From contig NZ_RKRF01000008.1 of NCBI RefSeq assembly GCF_003843875.1, positions 372,001 to 436,000 of the forward strand: 64,000 nt of DNA, in the 5' to 3' direction. The translations under genes were made by a program, and so were the position numbers. This DNA is from Aquisalibacillus elongatus. Its GTDB lineage: Bacteria; Bacillota; Bacilli; Bacillales; Alkalibacillaceae. Positions 34,101-42,390 of this stretch are shown here, piece by piece (position 1 is the first letter of the stretch; each line of letters starts with the position of its first letter). The notes beneath the pieces were generated by a model that did no database searches, was not told the origin of the DNA, and saw only the letters and a program-made list of their open reading frames with translations.

Positions 34101-34226
34101 ATGTTACTGTTAAAATGTGAAACGCAAGTAACAGAATTAGATCGGGAGTGGGTCGAGTTAATCAAAGAAGCGAAAAATATTGGATTAACTCAAGATGAGG
34201 TCAAGGAATTTTTAAGACAGAAATAA
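34101..34226 (+). CDS. SinI-like antirepressor (41 aa)
   Basis: 41-residue protein, nearly all helical: TELDREWVELIKEAKNIGLT followed by QDEVKEFLRQK. This matches the SinI dimerisation domain (LDxEWVxLxxEAxxxxxsxxEIRxFL) with which SinI sequesters the biofilm repressor SinR. The first ten residues are unrelated to B. subtilis SinI, and the C-terminal tail is absent. ATG 34101 lies 6 nt after GGGGGAGG. The c-di-GMP riboswitch lies directly upstream. No sinR-like gene is in the window. Confidence 0.85.
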   Translation: MLLLKCETQVTELDREWVELIKEAKNIGLTQDEVKEFLRQK

Positions 34227-34274
34227 CATTTTTTACCTCATTATGAAAAAATCATAACATTTGGGGAGGCCTTC

Positions 34275-34312
34275 AATAAAATAAAGTAAGTACTTATTTT
34301 ATTGGGGGTTTT
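34275..34312 (+). terminator. AT-rich hairpin before the nucleoside hydrolase gene
   Basis: AATAAAATAA / TTATTTTATT stem with a 9-nt loop, then GGGGGTTTTTTT. It may end the SinI-like transcript; its downstream flank also supplies the ribosome site of the next gene. Confidence 0.45.
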
Positions 34313-34315
34313 TTT

Positions 34316-35257
34316 ATGGCCAAAATTCCAGTCATCATCGATACGGACCCTGGAATTGATGATTTGATGATGCTACTTGTTGCGATCACGCATGAAAATT
34401 TGGACGTTAGACTAATTACGACTGTGGCAGGGAATCAAACGCAGGATTTGACGCATCAAAATGCGGTAAACTTTGTGAATTATTTAGGTAAAAATGTAAG
34501 GGTAGCTCGCGGGCTTGAAAAGCCGATCTTCAAAGAGTTAGAAACGGCGGCTGATTTTCACGGGGAGACCGGAACAGGTCCTGTTGAGTTTCCGAATGTG
34601 GAGATTGAATTTAGTGAGAAGGCGATTGACGCCATGCGTGATGTCATTATGACTTCCGATGAGCCGGTTACGATTGTGACAGGGGGTCCGCTTACTAACA
34701 TAGCCGCATTAATGCTTGCGCATCCTGAAGTTAAATCAAACATAAGAAAGATTTCCATCATGGGTGGTGCGGCAACCGGTGGAAACGTTATTCCGACGGC
34801 GGAGTTTAATATGTACGTGGACCCTGATGCAGCGGAAATTGTGTTCCGGTCAGGCGTTCCGATTATTTTATCCAGTTTGGATGTGACGAGACAGGCTTAT
34901 TTAACGAATGAGGAGTTAGAAGAGATTAAAGAAATCGGGACGGATTTATCGGATAAAGTGTATGACATGTTGAAATTTTACCAAGAAGCGGCTGTTGGCA
35001 CGCCTTTTCATGAGCCCTATTTTGAAGAAGTGGTTCGGCTTCATGATGTGTGTGCTGTCGCGTATGTGATTGATCCTATGTTATTTAGTGGGAATTTTTA
35101 CTATGTCACGATTGAACGAGGGGCTTCTGTGACGAGTGGCACAACAGTTGTAGACTATGTCGATGCTTTGGGGATGCCGCCAAACGCCTACGTACTATAT
35201 GATGTCAATCGCGATTCGTTGGTGGACTTATTTATTGAAGCTATTCACAAAGTTTAG
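34316..35257 (+). CDS. Inosine/uridine-preferring nucleoside hydrolase
   Basis: 313 residues. The calcium-binding, catalytic N-terminal motif DTDPGIDD is at residues 9-16, with MGGAATGGNVIPTAEFNMYVDPDAA (~148-172, in two runs) containing the substrate Asn/Glu pattern and HDVCAVAYVIDP (~242-253) the C-terminal Asp ligand. It hydrolyses ribonucleosides to base plus ribose in salvage. ATG follows GGGGG at 7 nt. Single gene. Confidence 0.93.
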   Translation: MAKIPVIIDTDPGIDDLMMLLVAITHENLDVRLITTVAGNQTQDLTHQNAVNFVNYLGKNVRVARGLEKPIFKELETAADFHGETGTGPVEFPNVEIEFSEKAIDAMRDVIMTSDEPVTIVTGGPLTNIAALMLAHPEVKSNIRKISIMGGAATGGNVIPTAEFNMYVDPDAAEIVFRSGVPIILSSLDVTRQAYLTNEELEEIKEIGTDLSDKVYDMLKFYQEAAVGTPFHEPYFEEVVRLHDVCAVAYVIDPMLFSGNFYYVTIERGASVTSGTTVVDYVDALGMPPNAYVLYDVNRDSLVDLFIEAIHKV

Positions 35258-35330
35258 GTAATTGCAAGGTTGCTCTTTCTCTAGTATAATCGCGCAATAT
35301 GTTTGAGTTTTTTTAAGGAAGGAGCATTCG

Positions 35331-35852
35331 ATGAGTTTTTCTAAATTATTGGAGCTTGAGTCAGGCTCAATTAGCCCTGAGGAACGTCAGGAAGAGCTTG
35401 AGGATATGGAGTTTCAGGTCTTTCGAATGCGTGAAAATATGAAAGAAATCTCGAAAAAGTACGAGGTCATCGGAATTGATCAAACGAAGCACGACCACTG
35501 GGTCATCGTCTTTAAGCATGAAGATCAAGGGTCAGCGCAAATTATGATTAACGATTGTCGAGGTGCTTACCGTGGGGAGTGGGATTCTTGCTTGCAACTT
35601 GAATACCGCAAGGAGAGCACGGTACACATTAATGATATAAAAGGACGAGAAGATCAAGGCTATGGCTCGATTTTAATGAATCATTTGAAAGAGCATGTAC
35701 GAACGTACAATTATCAATATATTAAAGGCGACTTAGTCGAGCGAGACTGGGATCATTTAAATCGCCTCACGTATTTTTATAAAAAACACCACTTTTATGT
35801 TGAAGTGGATGATGTTGAGCAAAAAGGTGAGATTGTTTGGGCAGGAGAGTAA
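35331..35852 (+). CDS. GNAT-like protein, function unknown
   Basis: 173 residues. A charged helical N-terminus (residues ~1-45) is followed by an alpha/beta region with a GNAT-like pattern: HINDIKGREDQGYGSILMNH (~101-120) resembles the acetyl-CoA pyrophosphate loop (Q/R-x-x-G-x-G/A) and LTYFYKKHHFYVE (~150-162) resembles the terminal motif. Acetyltransferase activity is plausible but unproven. ATG after AAGGAAGGAGCATTCG. A 21-bp repeat array begins one base after the stop. Confidence 0.7.
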   Translation: MSFSKLLELESGSISPEERQEELEDMEFQVFRMRENMKEISKKYEVIGIDQTKHDHWVIVFKHEDQGSAQIMINDCRGAYRGEWDSCLQLEYRKESTVHINDIKGREDQGYGSILMNHLKEHVRTYNYQYIKGDLVERDWDHLNRLTYFYKKHHFYVEVDDVEQKGEIVWAGE

Positions 35853-35853
35853 T

Positions 35854-35979
35854 AAGTGCTCAAATGGCATAGCTAAGTACTCAAAACAGGTGGCTGACTG
35901 CTCAAAAGACGAAATTGAGTGCTCAAAACAAGCTGTTGAGTGCTCAAAACGCTGAGCTAACTGCTCAAAACAATTCTAT
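35854..35979. repeat. 21-bp degenerate tandem array, family D (GTGCTCAAAAC core), 6 units
   Basis: Six consecutive units of exactly 21 bp fill 35854-35979, each with (A/G)(A/C)(C/G)TGCTCAAA(A/T) near the start and about 9 variable bases at the end. The array lies between the stop codon of the GNAT-like gene and a bidirectional terminator in a convergent gap. Confidence 0.92.
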
Positions 35980-35986
35980 AAAAAAA

Positions 35987-36017
35987 CTAAGGAGTGAGCC
36001 GCAGCTCACTCCTTTTT
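35987..36017. terminator. Bidirectional intrinsic terminator
   Basis: AAGGAGTGAGC / GCTCACTCCTT with a 4-nt loop and A/T flanks; serves the GNAT-like and peroxiredoxin genes. Confidence 0.9.
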
Positions 36018-36019
36018 CT

Positions 36020-36673
36020 TTATAGCTCTTTCTTCGCTAAGTACCAGTCGATGACTTCGTAGCTGTCGTCATTTGCGCGTTCGTCAGCTTCTTTTTGGGA
36101 TGCTGGTGGTGGCACAACGACTTTGTCACCAGGTGTCCAGTTGGCTGGCGTTGATACTTGGTTGTCTGCTGTTGTTTGTAACGCTTGAACTAAGCGAACG
36201 ATCTCTTCCATATTACGACCAGTCGTTAATGGGTAGTAAATGATGGCTTTAATCGTTAGTTTGTCGTCTATAACAAATACAGCACGGCTAGCTTCAGTTC
36301 CGCTTTCGTTTGGGTGAATCATGCCGTATTTTTGTGCAACCTCTTTATTTAAGTCTGCAATGACTGGAAATTCAATTTTGATATTGAAATTTTCCTCAAT
36401 ATTGCGTACCCACGCGATGTGTGACTGATTACTGTCGATGCTAAGACCTAGTAATTCCGTGTTTAGTTCGCGAAGTCTTGGATAAATTTCTTGAAACGCG
36501 ACAAATTCTGTTGTGCAAACTGGCGTGAAATCGGCTGGGTGAGAGAATAAGACAAGCCATTTTCCTTTGTAGTCTTCTAAGCTCACCTCACCGTGGTTTG
36601 TTTTAGCTGTAAACGAAGGTGCTGAGTCTCCGATTCGTGGTAAGCTGATTGGATTTTGATTTTCTTCAGTCAT
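36020..36673 (-). CDS. 1-Cys peroxiredoxin (Prx6 type)
   Basis: 217 residues. Peroxidatic Cys in HPADFTPVCTTEFVAFQE (Cys ~53) with the PxxxT/S and a downstream Arg typical of Prx6; the extended C-terminal domain TPANWTPGDKVVVPPPAS fits the ~215-220 aa Prx6 class. It reduces H2O2 and organic peroxides in the cytosol. ATG follows AAGGAGGAATTTTGA on the minus strand. The promoter region is AT-rich and holds an imperfect ATAAGA/TCTTAT inverted repeat that may be regulatory. Confidence 0.93.
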   Translation of the reverse strand: MTEENQNPISLPRIGDSAPSFTAKTNHGEVSLEDYKGKWLVLFSHPADFTPVCTTEFVAFQEIYPRLRELNTELLGLSIDSNQSHIAWVRNIEENFNIKIEFPVIADLNKEVAQKYGMIHPNESGTEASRAVFVIDDKLTIKAIIYYPLTTGRNMEEIVRLVQALQTTADNQVSTPANWTPGDKVVVPPPASQKEADERANDDSYEVIDWYLAKKEL

Positions 36674-36858
36674 TCAAAATTCCTCCTTAACATATAATCC
36701 CCATAAGATTACTATGTTTTATTATATTCTTATCATAGCAAAAATGAACCGACTATGAAAAATATTTTGCTTATTTTTTAAAAAATTAATCGTCGTCCAA
36801 AAGTTTTTCATAAAAATAGGGAACTTTTCGCATATTAAAAGTGGAGGAGGCGATAGTC

Positions 36859-37110
36859 ATGAGTGAAGAAAAAAGTCAGCATGGGGGCGGTCGTCCTGAA
36901 ATGGTCGAAAACGGCGTCATTGTTAAGCGGAAAGGTGATGACTGGATCGTTTATTTAGTGGGGCAAGAAGATGATTACGAAACATTTGAAACGGACAAGG
37001 AAGCCTTGAGAAGGGCAGATGAGATCTCGGATGAGTATGAATCGTACGTTCAGATGGTAGATGAAGATGGCGATATCGATGAGAATATGTCATATGATGA
37101 TGTGAAGTAA
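36859..37110 (+). CDS. Small acidic DUF2188-like protein
   Basis: 83 residues, strongly acidic. VIVKRKGDDWIVYLVGQEDD and TDKEALRRADEIS resemble the DUF2188 beta-beta-beta-alpha unit (x-VKxxGxxW..DxKxEAlxxAxelA), but the match is only by eye. Start ATG 36859 follows GTGGAGGAGGCGATAGTC; the GTG at 36841 overlaps that site. Function unknown. Followed by its own terminator. Confidence 0.75.
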   Translation: MSEEKSQHGGGRPEMVENGVIVKRKGDDWIVYLVGQEDDYETFETDKEALRRADEISDEYESYVQMVDEDGDIDENMSYDDVK

Positions 37111-37140
37111 AAGGCAGTGGCGCCCGCCACTGCCTTTTTA
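37109..37140. terminator. Intrinsic terminator shared by convergent small genes
   Basis: AAAGGCAGTGGC / GCCACTGCCTTT with a GCCC loop and flanking A/T tracts. Confidence 0.92.
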
Positions 37141-37341
37141 TCCGCCGAAGAAAAAGTCGATCACATTGCCTGCTGCAGAGGTATTTTTGTTATAAAACTC
37201 TGAGTACCCGCAGTTGTTACAATACACGACGGTAAATTTATTATGCTGCACATCAAACATTTTTGATAAGCCTGAACCTGTCATGGACACGTCCTTTTGT
37301 CCAACATCATTTTGTCCACATTTAATGCAACCATCTGCCAT
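37138..37341 (-). CDS. Zinc-ribbon protein (COG3478/DUF2082-like)
   Basis: 67 residues. One zinc ribbon: CIKCG (5-9) and CNNCG (~42-46), separated by a region with the family-typical SMTGSGLSKMFDVQHNKF, then a short hydrophobic Phe-rich C-terminus. Predicted nucleic-acid-binding small protein of unknown role. ATG follows AAGGAGGGATATT on the minus strand. The ~160-bp divergent gap to nanE is AT-rich and probably carries both promoters. Confidence 0.82.
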   Translation of the reverse strand: MADGCIKCGQNDVGQKDVSMTGSGLSKMFDVQHNKFTVVYCNNCGYSEFYNKNTSAAGNVIDFFFGG

Positions 37342-37502
37342 AATATCCCTCCTTGAATTTATTGTAACTGAAAAGCATTCTTGAACATAGCTGCATTTTT
37401 TATGGATTAAAACTACATTTTTTAGAAAAAAAGTGGATTATTTCTCCTTTTTATTATATAATTAGAATTAATTTGAATATTTTTTAAATTCGGGGTGTTC
37501 AG

Positions 37503-38204
37503 ATGGAACAGATTCTAAGAAAATTAGAGAAGGGTTTAATTGTGTCTTGCCAAGCGTTGCCGCATGAACCTTTGTATGGTTCAGATATCATGGCAAAAAT
37601 GGCAATTGCCGCTGAAGAGGGAGGAGCTGTCGGTATAAGGGCTAATACGCCGTGGGACATAAAAGAAATTAAGAAACATGTCAGTTTGCCGGTCATTGGT
37701 TTATATAAAAAGCGTTATGCGGATAGTGATATTTATATTACTCCTACAATTGATGATGTTCGTGAGATTGTTAAAGCAGGTGCTGATATCGTGGCCTTTG
37801 ATGCAACTTATCGGAAGAGACCAGATGACCAACCGCTGGATGCATTTGTGAGACAAATCAGACAGGAGTATCCAGGTTTGCCGTTAATGGCAGATATCTC
37901 TACCTTTGAGGAAGCAGTTGTTGCGGATGAGCTCGAAGTAGACGTTATCTCGACTACACTAGCAGGATATACAGAAGATACGAAGCATTTAAGGGGCTTT
38001 GATGAAGTTTTACTGTCTGAAATATTAAGAGCTTGTCAAAAGCCGGTTATTGCAGAAGGAAGAGTCCATTCACCTGACATTGCAAAAAAATGTCTGGAAC
38101 AAGGAGCATATGCTGTAGTCGTTGGGGCGGCAATAACACGACCGCAAGAGATTACGAAACGTTTTGTCTCGGAAATGATGGCCGTTAGTTATAAAGAGAC
38201 TTGA
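37503..38204 (+). CDS. nanE: N-acetylmannosamine-6-phosphate 2-epimerase
   Basis: 233-residue TIM barrel. Signatures LEKGLIVSCQALPHEPLYG (~7-25), GAVGIRANTPWDIKEIK, LPVIGLYKKRY with the catalytic Lys (~65) and VVGAAITRPQEITKRF (~207-222) place it in NanE. It converts ManNAc-6-P to GlcNAc-6-P, linking this locus to nagA/nagB 23-26 kb downstream. ATG follows CGGGGTGTTCAG. First gene of the operon with the toroid glycosidase-like protein and ABC importer 1. Confidence 0.92.
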   Translation: MEQILRKLEKGLIVSCQALPHEPLYGSDIMAKMAIAAEEGGAVGIRANTPWDIKEIKKHVSLPVIGLYKKRYADSDIYITPTIDDVREIVKAGADIVAFDATYRKRPDDQPLDAFVRQIRQEYPGLPLMADISTFEEAVVADELEVDVISTTLAGYTEDTKHLRGFDEVLLSEILRACQKPVIAEGRVHSPDIAKKCLEQGAYAVVVGAAITRPQEITKRFVSEMMAVSYKET

Positions 38205-38231
38205 AAACGCATTCATAAGGGAGGTGCTAAC

Positions 38232-40067
38232 GTGATCGCAGTTTTTGGACAAGTTCATTCAGTGCGATTTGAAGAAAATAAAGTCGATTATTTTGAACTA
38301 AATGAATTATCTTCTATTGATTTATATACATATGAGCAAGTTTTAATTAATGGACTAACCGACCATCAACCGGCCGTATTGGACTATTCAGTATTAGACA
38401 AGTTATGGAAGTACGTGGAAAATGGCGGGATGTTATACGGTGAAATGATTAATTGTGATGATTTTCCGTCTTCTAGGCTATTTGGATTTAAACAAGACTT
38501 TCCATTAACTTATAGACGTTTAGAAAAATTGAGGGTAACTGATCATCTCACATCGCTTCAGACAGGGCAACTGTTTGAGATGAATGGCCCTTTTCTTACG
38601 GGTTTTAGCTTTGATTCAAAAGTTTATGTAGATATGGGATTGTTTACAGAGACGCATGTAACGGAATCAGAAGGTCAATTCCCGGTTATTATAGGACACT
38701 CTTTAGGTCGTGGGAAAACTATTTTTTCAACTGTCCCGATAATCGGCAATCAAGAGCCGTGGACGTTAAGACCGAATTGGGTTTGGGATTGTATTCTAAA
38801 CAACTTATCGGTTGAGTCAGGTCTTGCAAAAATGGAGCGAATAAAAGTAATAGATTCCGAACCGAAATCGACAGAGGAAACGATTCATCGAGGCGTACGT
38901 TGGTTTTTCGACTCCGGCATTATGCCAAAAGTTGACGGTAGTCTAGGAATCTATGAAAATATACACGCTTTTCGAGGCACCGTTAGTCAGGATATTCGAC
39001 CAGATTGTAATGCTCAATCAGCTTTAATGTTTTATTTATATGGTGAATACAGTGGAAATGATCGTTATAAGGATACCTCTCACAATATTTTAAAGTACCT
39101 TTTAGAGAGTGGTTATCAAGATCTTGATCCAGAATCGCTGACTTATGGTTTCTGGAAGTGGTTCAAGTTTCCGTCTGATAAACCTGATCAAATGTTCACA
39201 GATGATAATAGCTGGGTTGCCTTAGTTTTACTATATTTATATCGAAAAACGGGGCACAGTGATTACAAACGTCGAGGACTTCTTACGATAGAGGCGATGT
39301 ACCGAACTCAAAATCATTTGGGGTTACGTGTTGAAGCGATTAGGCGTCATGAGTTGCTGGAGCATGGAGCTAATCATTTTAAGGAGTCAAATGAGTGTAG
39401 TATGAACCCTCATTTTGAGAGCATTGCCCACGCTGCATACTTACAGGCCTACCTTGTCACCAAGGATCAAACGTATTTAGATGTCGCTAGCAAGGGGACA
39501 AGGCATTTATTAGAGAATATGGATCAGTTGAAATTTATGTATAGTAAAACATCAGGATTCAGTCGATTTTTATTGGCATTAAGTGAAGTGTATCAATTAA
39601 CGAATTATGATGTTTTCTTAAAAGGCATTCAAGAGGTTGTGGATTATTTAAGAACACACCAGCATGAGCTGGGTGGCATTGAAGAAGCTGATAATCCGGA
39701 CCCAGACCGTTATGGAAAGGAAGACACAGGTGTCTTTCGTTTTAACAACGAAGGGATTGGCGATCAATTATATACGAATAATTTCTTACTGCTTAATAGT
39801 TTTGAAGCTTATAGAAGTACTGGAAATCAAGAATACCTTGAATTTCATAAAAGAATTAAAGCTTTTATTCAGCAGATTCAAATTACGTCTGAAAGAGACG
39901 TATTTCATGGTGGCTGGATGCGAGCTTACCACTTACAACAGCAAGAATACTTCGGAAATAATGGCGACACAGGATGGGGGGCTTATTGTATAGAAAGTGG
40001 ATGGACGAATGCATTAACGATAGCGGGTCTTATTATGAGTGAGCAACATGTTACATTTTTAGATTAA
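38232..40067 (+). CDS. Two-domain protein: amidotransferase/ThuA-like N-domain and alpha/alpha-toroid glycosidase-like C-domain
   Basis: 611 residues. The first ~200 look like a class-I glutamine-amidotransferase/trehalose-utilisation fold without an obvious nucleophile. Residues ~210-600 form repeated helical hairpins typical of (alpha/alpha)6 barrels (DNSWVALVLLYLYRKTGHSD, FESIAHAAYLQAYL, NEGIGDQLYTNNFLL, GDTGWGAYCIESGW). Such barrels occur in glycoside hydrolases and epimerases; conserved Asp/Glu in DDNSW and Trp-rich ends fit sugar binding. No signal peptide, so it would act on imported saccharides. GTG start after AGGGAGGTGCTAAC. No family recognised with certainty. Confidence 0.7.
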   Translation: MIAVFGQVHSVRFEENKVDYFELNELSSIDLYTYEQVLINGLTDHQPAVLDYSVLDKLWKYVENGGMLYGEMINCDDFPSSRLFGFKQDFPLTYRRLEKLRVTDHLTSLQTGQLFEMNGPFLTGFSFDSKVYVDMGLFTETHVTESEGQFPVIIGHSLGRGKTIFSTVPIIGNQEPWTLRPNWVWDCILNNLSVESGLAKMERIKVIDSEPKSTEETIHRGVRWFFDSGIMPKVDGSLGIYENIHAFRGTVSQDIRPDCNAQSALMFYLYGEYSGNDRYKDTSHNILKYLLESGYQDLDPESLTYGFWKWFKFPSDKPDQMFTDDNSWVALVLLYLYRKTGHSDYKRRGLLTIEAMYRTQNHLGLRVEAIRRHELLEHGANHFKESNECSMNPHFESIAHAAYLQAYLVTKDQTYLDVASKGTRHLLENMDQLKFMYSKTSGFSRFLLALSEVYQLTNYDVFLKGIQEVVDYLRTHQHELGGIEEADNPDPDRYGKEDTGVFRFNNEGIGDQLYTNNFLLLNSFEAYRSTGNQEYLEFHKRIKAFIQQIQITSERDVFHGGWMRAYHLQQQEYFGNNGDTGWGAYCIESGWTNALTIAGLIMSEQHVTFLD

Positions 40068-40086
40068 TAAAAAAGGAGAGTTAAGC

Positions 40087-41406
40087 ATGAAAAAAATACT
40101 ATGGACGTTAGTATTATTATTAGTCGTTGTCGCGGGATGTACAGATGAAAGTGACAACGATGATGGTGAGACGACAGTTGAAGTGATGATGTTTGAAGGT
40201 GGTTTTGGTTCCGAATGGGTTAAAGACTCAGCAGAAAGCTATATGGAGATGAATGAGGGTGTTACGATTGACGTTACATCAAGTCCCGACATACATCAAC
40301 AATTGCAAACACGTTTCTTATCTGATGATGTGCCGGATTTAATCGTTCCGGGTCCAAGCTTTGATATCCAAGGTGTTATACGTGAAGGTATGATTGCTCC
40401 ATTGGATGATTATTTGGATGAGAATGCTTATGAAAGTGATCAAGCTTGGGTTGATACATTTGAGGAAGGCCAATTCAATCTGAAGAAAGATGGGAATACA
40501 TATGGTATTCCTACAGTTTTCGCCTCAGGTTACTTATGGTGGTATGATGAAAAGTTATTTAATGATCAAGGTTGGGAAGTCCCACAAACACAGGAAGAAT
40601 TATATGAACTAGCCGATCAGGCTGAAGAACAAGGTAAAGCTGTCTTTGCTATCCCTGGTGTACATCCGAGTTATTATTTCTATGGTATTTATCTCCCACT
40701 AGTTGAAAGATTTGGTGGAGAAGAGGCTCTATTAAATGCTTACAATTTAGAAGAAGGAGCTTGGCAGTCTGATGCTATTTTGAAAGCTGCACAAGAGTCA
40801 CAAAAAATGGTTGAAGAAGGATTGTTTATGGAAGGAACGTTCGGCATCAACCATACAGAAGCGCAAACGTTTTTCTTCCAGCGAGATGCTTTATTCGCAA
40901 TGGCTGGTACATGGTTAGAAGGTGAAATGGCAGACGTTATACCGGAAGATTTCAAATTGCGTGCCTTAAATCAACCAGCTGTAGCTAATGGAGATGGTGA
41001 ACAATTAGCGCCTATTTCAACAGGTTGGGGTGGTGCTTGGTATATCCCAGAAGATGCTAACCAGAAGGACGCAGCCATCGAATTCCTAAAATATCTATCT
41101 AGTGAAGCAGAAGTAGAGAAAATGGTTGAGTCTAAAGGTTTGGCTAGTGTAGTTAAAAATACAGATGATGCAATTCAATCGGATGCTTTAGCTAGTGCTT
41201 TAGGCGTTTTACAGGAATCCTCAGGTTCATATGCACCAACGGCTATCAATGATACTTACCCTGAGTTAGCTGGAAATATTGTGGATCTATACCAAAGCTT
41301 AATGTTAGGTGATATAACGCCTGAGGAATTTGCAGAAGAAGCAGAGGCTTTTGCTGAACAAACAAGAAATAATGATAATGTAGAGAAAGTTGATATCTCC
41401 TGGTAA
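40087..41406 (+). CDS. Sugar ABC transporter substrate-binding lipoprotein 1
   Basis: 439 residues. Signal peptide with lipobox VVAGC (Cys18), acidic linker and a family-1 extracellular solute-binding fold. Sugar-binding aromatic segments include SGYLWWYDEKLFNDQGWEVP (~142-161) and STGWGGAWYIPEDANQKDAA (~309-328). It presents an oligosaccharide to the permeases encoded just downstream. ATG after AAAAGGAGAGTTAAGC. A long hairpin follows the stop codon. Confidence 0.92.
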   Translation: MKKILWTLVLLLVVVAGCTDESDNDDGETTVEVMMFEGGFGSEWVKDSAESYMEMNEGVTIDVTSSPDIHQQLQTRFLSDDVPDLIVPGPSFDIQGVIREGMIAPLDDYLDENAYESDQAWVDTFEEGQFNLKKDGNTYGIPTVFASGYLWWYDEKLFNDQGWEVPQTQEELYELADQAEEQGKAVFAIPGVHPSYYFYGIYLPLVERFGGEEALLNAYNLEEGAWQSDAILKAAQESQKMVEEGLFMEGTFGINHTEAQTFFFQRDALFAMAGTWLEGEMADVIPEDFKLRALNQPAVANGDGEQLAPISTGWGGAWYIPEDANQKDAAIEFLKYLSSEAEVEKMVESKGLASVVKNTDDAIQSDALASALGVLQESSGSYAPTAINDTYPELAGNIVDLYQSLMLGDITPEEFAEEAEAFAEQTRNNDNVEKVDISW

Positions 41407-41414
41407 CTTTAGTT

Positions 41415-41464
41415 AATAAGTTCAACGGTCAGTGCATTTGTAGCTGGCCGTTAAACTTATTTTA
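41415..41464 (+). terminator. Intra-operon hairpin after binding protein 1
   Basis: Long imperfect stem AATAAGTTCAACGGTCAG / CTGGCCGTTAAACTTATT followed by TTAGTT. The weak U-tract suggests partial termination or mRNA stabilisation. Confidence 0.75.
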
Positions 41465-41511
41465 GTTAAACAAGACCGAGTTAAACTTCTCCAGTTGAAA
41501 GGATGAACAAC

Positions 41512-42390
41512 GTGCAACATAGAAATGAAAAATGGGCTATCATTATATTTTTATTACCGGCCACTGTCTTATATTTTTTATTTGTCATTTACCCTTCAAT
41601 TGAAGCTCTTAGAATGAGTTTTTATAACTGGAGAGGGTTAGGAACAAAAGAGTGGATTGGTTTCGATCACTATAAATACATGTTTGTAGATTCAAGTTTT
41701 ATTAATGCGTTTCTTGTGACGGGAAAGTATATATTGTTCCTGATGCCAATTGTCCTTTTGGTTTCAATTATTATAGCCTTATCCATTGCTAAATTAATTC
41801 GAACAAGATGGTTCAATCTCTATCGTGCCATAACCTTTTTCCCGTATATTTTACCTGCTGTTGCGATCGCTATGTTATGGGCGACGATTTTCAATCCGGT
41901 GAGTGGTATGTTAAATGGAATTTTAGAAGCGGTTGGATTGGAAGAATGGACTCGAGAGTGGCTTGGTCGAGAAAGTACAGCCTTTGGTAGTGTTGTATTT
42001 GTCACGGCTTGGCAAATGGTCGGTTTTTATAGTGTCCTTATTTTATCGTCAATTTTGAACATCCCAGAAGAGTTACTAGAAGCGGCGGATATAGACGGGG
42101 CCTCTAGGTTCCAGAAAAATATTTATGTAATTTTACCGATGTTAAAAGACATTTTACAAGTTGTGTTGATTTTTACGTTAATTAATACGTTAAAAGTATT
42201 TGAAATGCCACAGTTAATGACAGGTGGTGGGCCGAATGGGTCAACAGAACCGATCTCATTATACATGTATGAACAGGCCTTTTCTAATTTTAATTTCGGC
42301 TATGCCTCGGCCATTGGTGTTGTCTTTTTAATCTTAACCCTAATCGCATCAGTTCTAACGCTTAGAATCACAAGGGGAGATCGCTCATGA
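41512..42390 (+). CDS. Sugar ABC transporter permease 1A (MalF type)
   Basis: 292 residues with six transmembrane helices and the binding-protein-dependent EAA loop EELLEAADIDGASRFQKNIY (~190-209). GTG 41512 is preferred because GAAAGG lies 9 nt upstream, whereas the in-frame ATG at 41503 abuts it. Works with the next permease and an ATPase encoded elsewhere (MsmX-like). The last 4 bp overlap the next start. Confidence 0.92.
   Translation: MQHRNEKWAIIIFLLPATVLYFLFVIYPSIEALRMSFYNWRGLGTKEWIGFDHYKYMFVDSSFINAFLVTGKYILFLMPIVLLVSIIIALSIAKLIRTRWFNLYRAITFFPYILPAVAIAMLWATIFNPVSGMLNGILEAVGLEEWTREWLGRESTAFGSVVFVTAWQMVGFYSVLILSSILNIPEELLEAADIDGASRFQKNIYVILPMLKDILQVVLIFTLINTLKVFEMPQLMTGGGPNGSTEPISLYMYEQAFSNFNFGYASAIGVVFLILTLIASVLTLRITRGDRS

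Noticed and set aside
8777..35979. CRISPR arrays
   Set aside because: Units are 21 bp with only 7-11 conserved bases, there are no uniform repeat/spacer lengths, and no cas genes are present.
36690..36745. PerR box upstream of the peroxiredoxin gene
   Set aside because: Only a loose match to TTATAATNATTATAA in very AT-rich DNA; the ATAAGA/TCTTAT pair is noted in the gene entry but not called as a site.
37394..37450. Two CATTTTTTA units about 22 bp apart
   Set aside because: Only two copies in AT-rich sequence, not enough to call another array.
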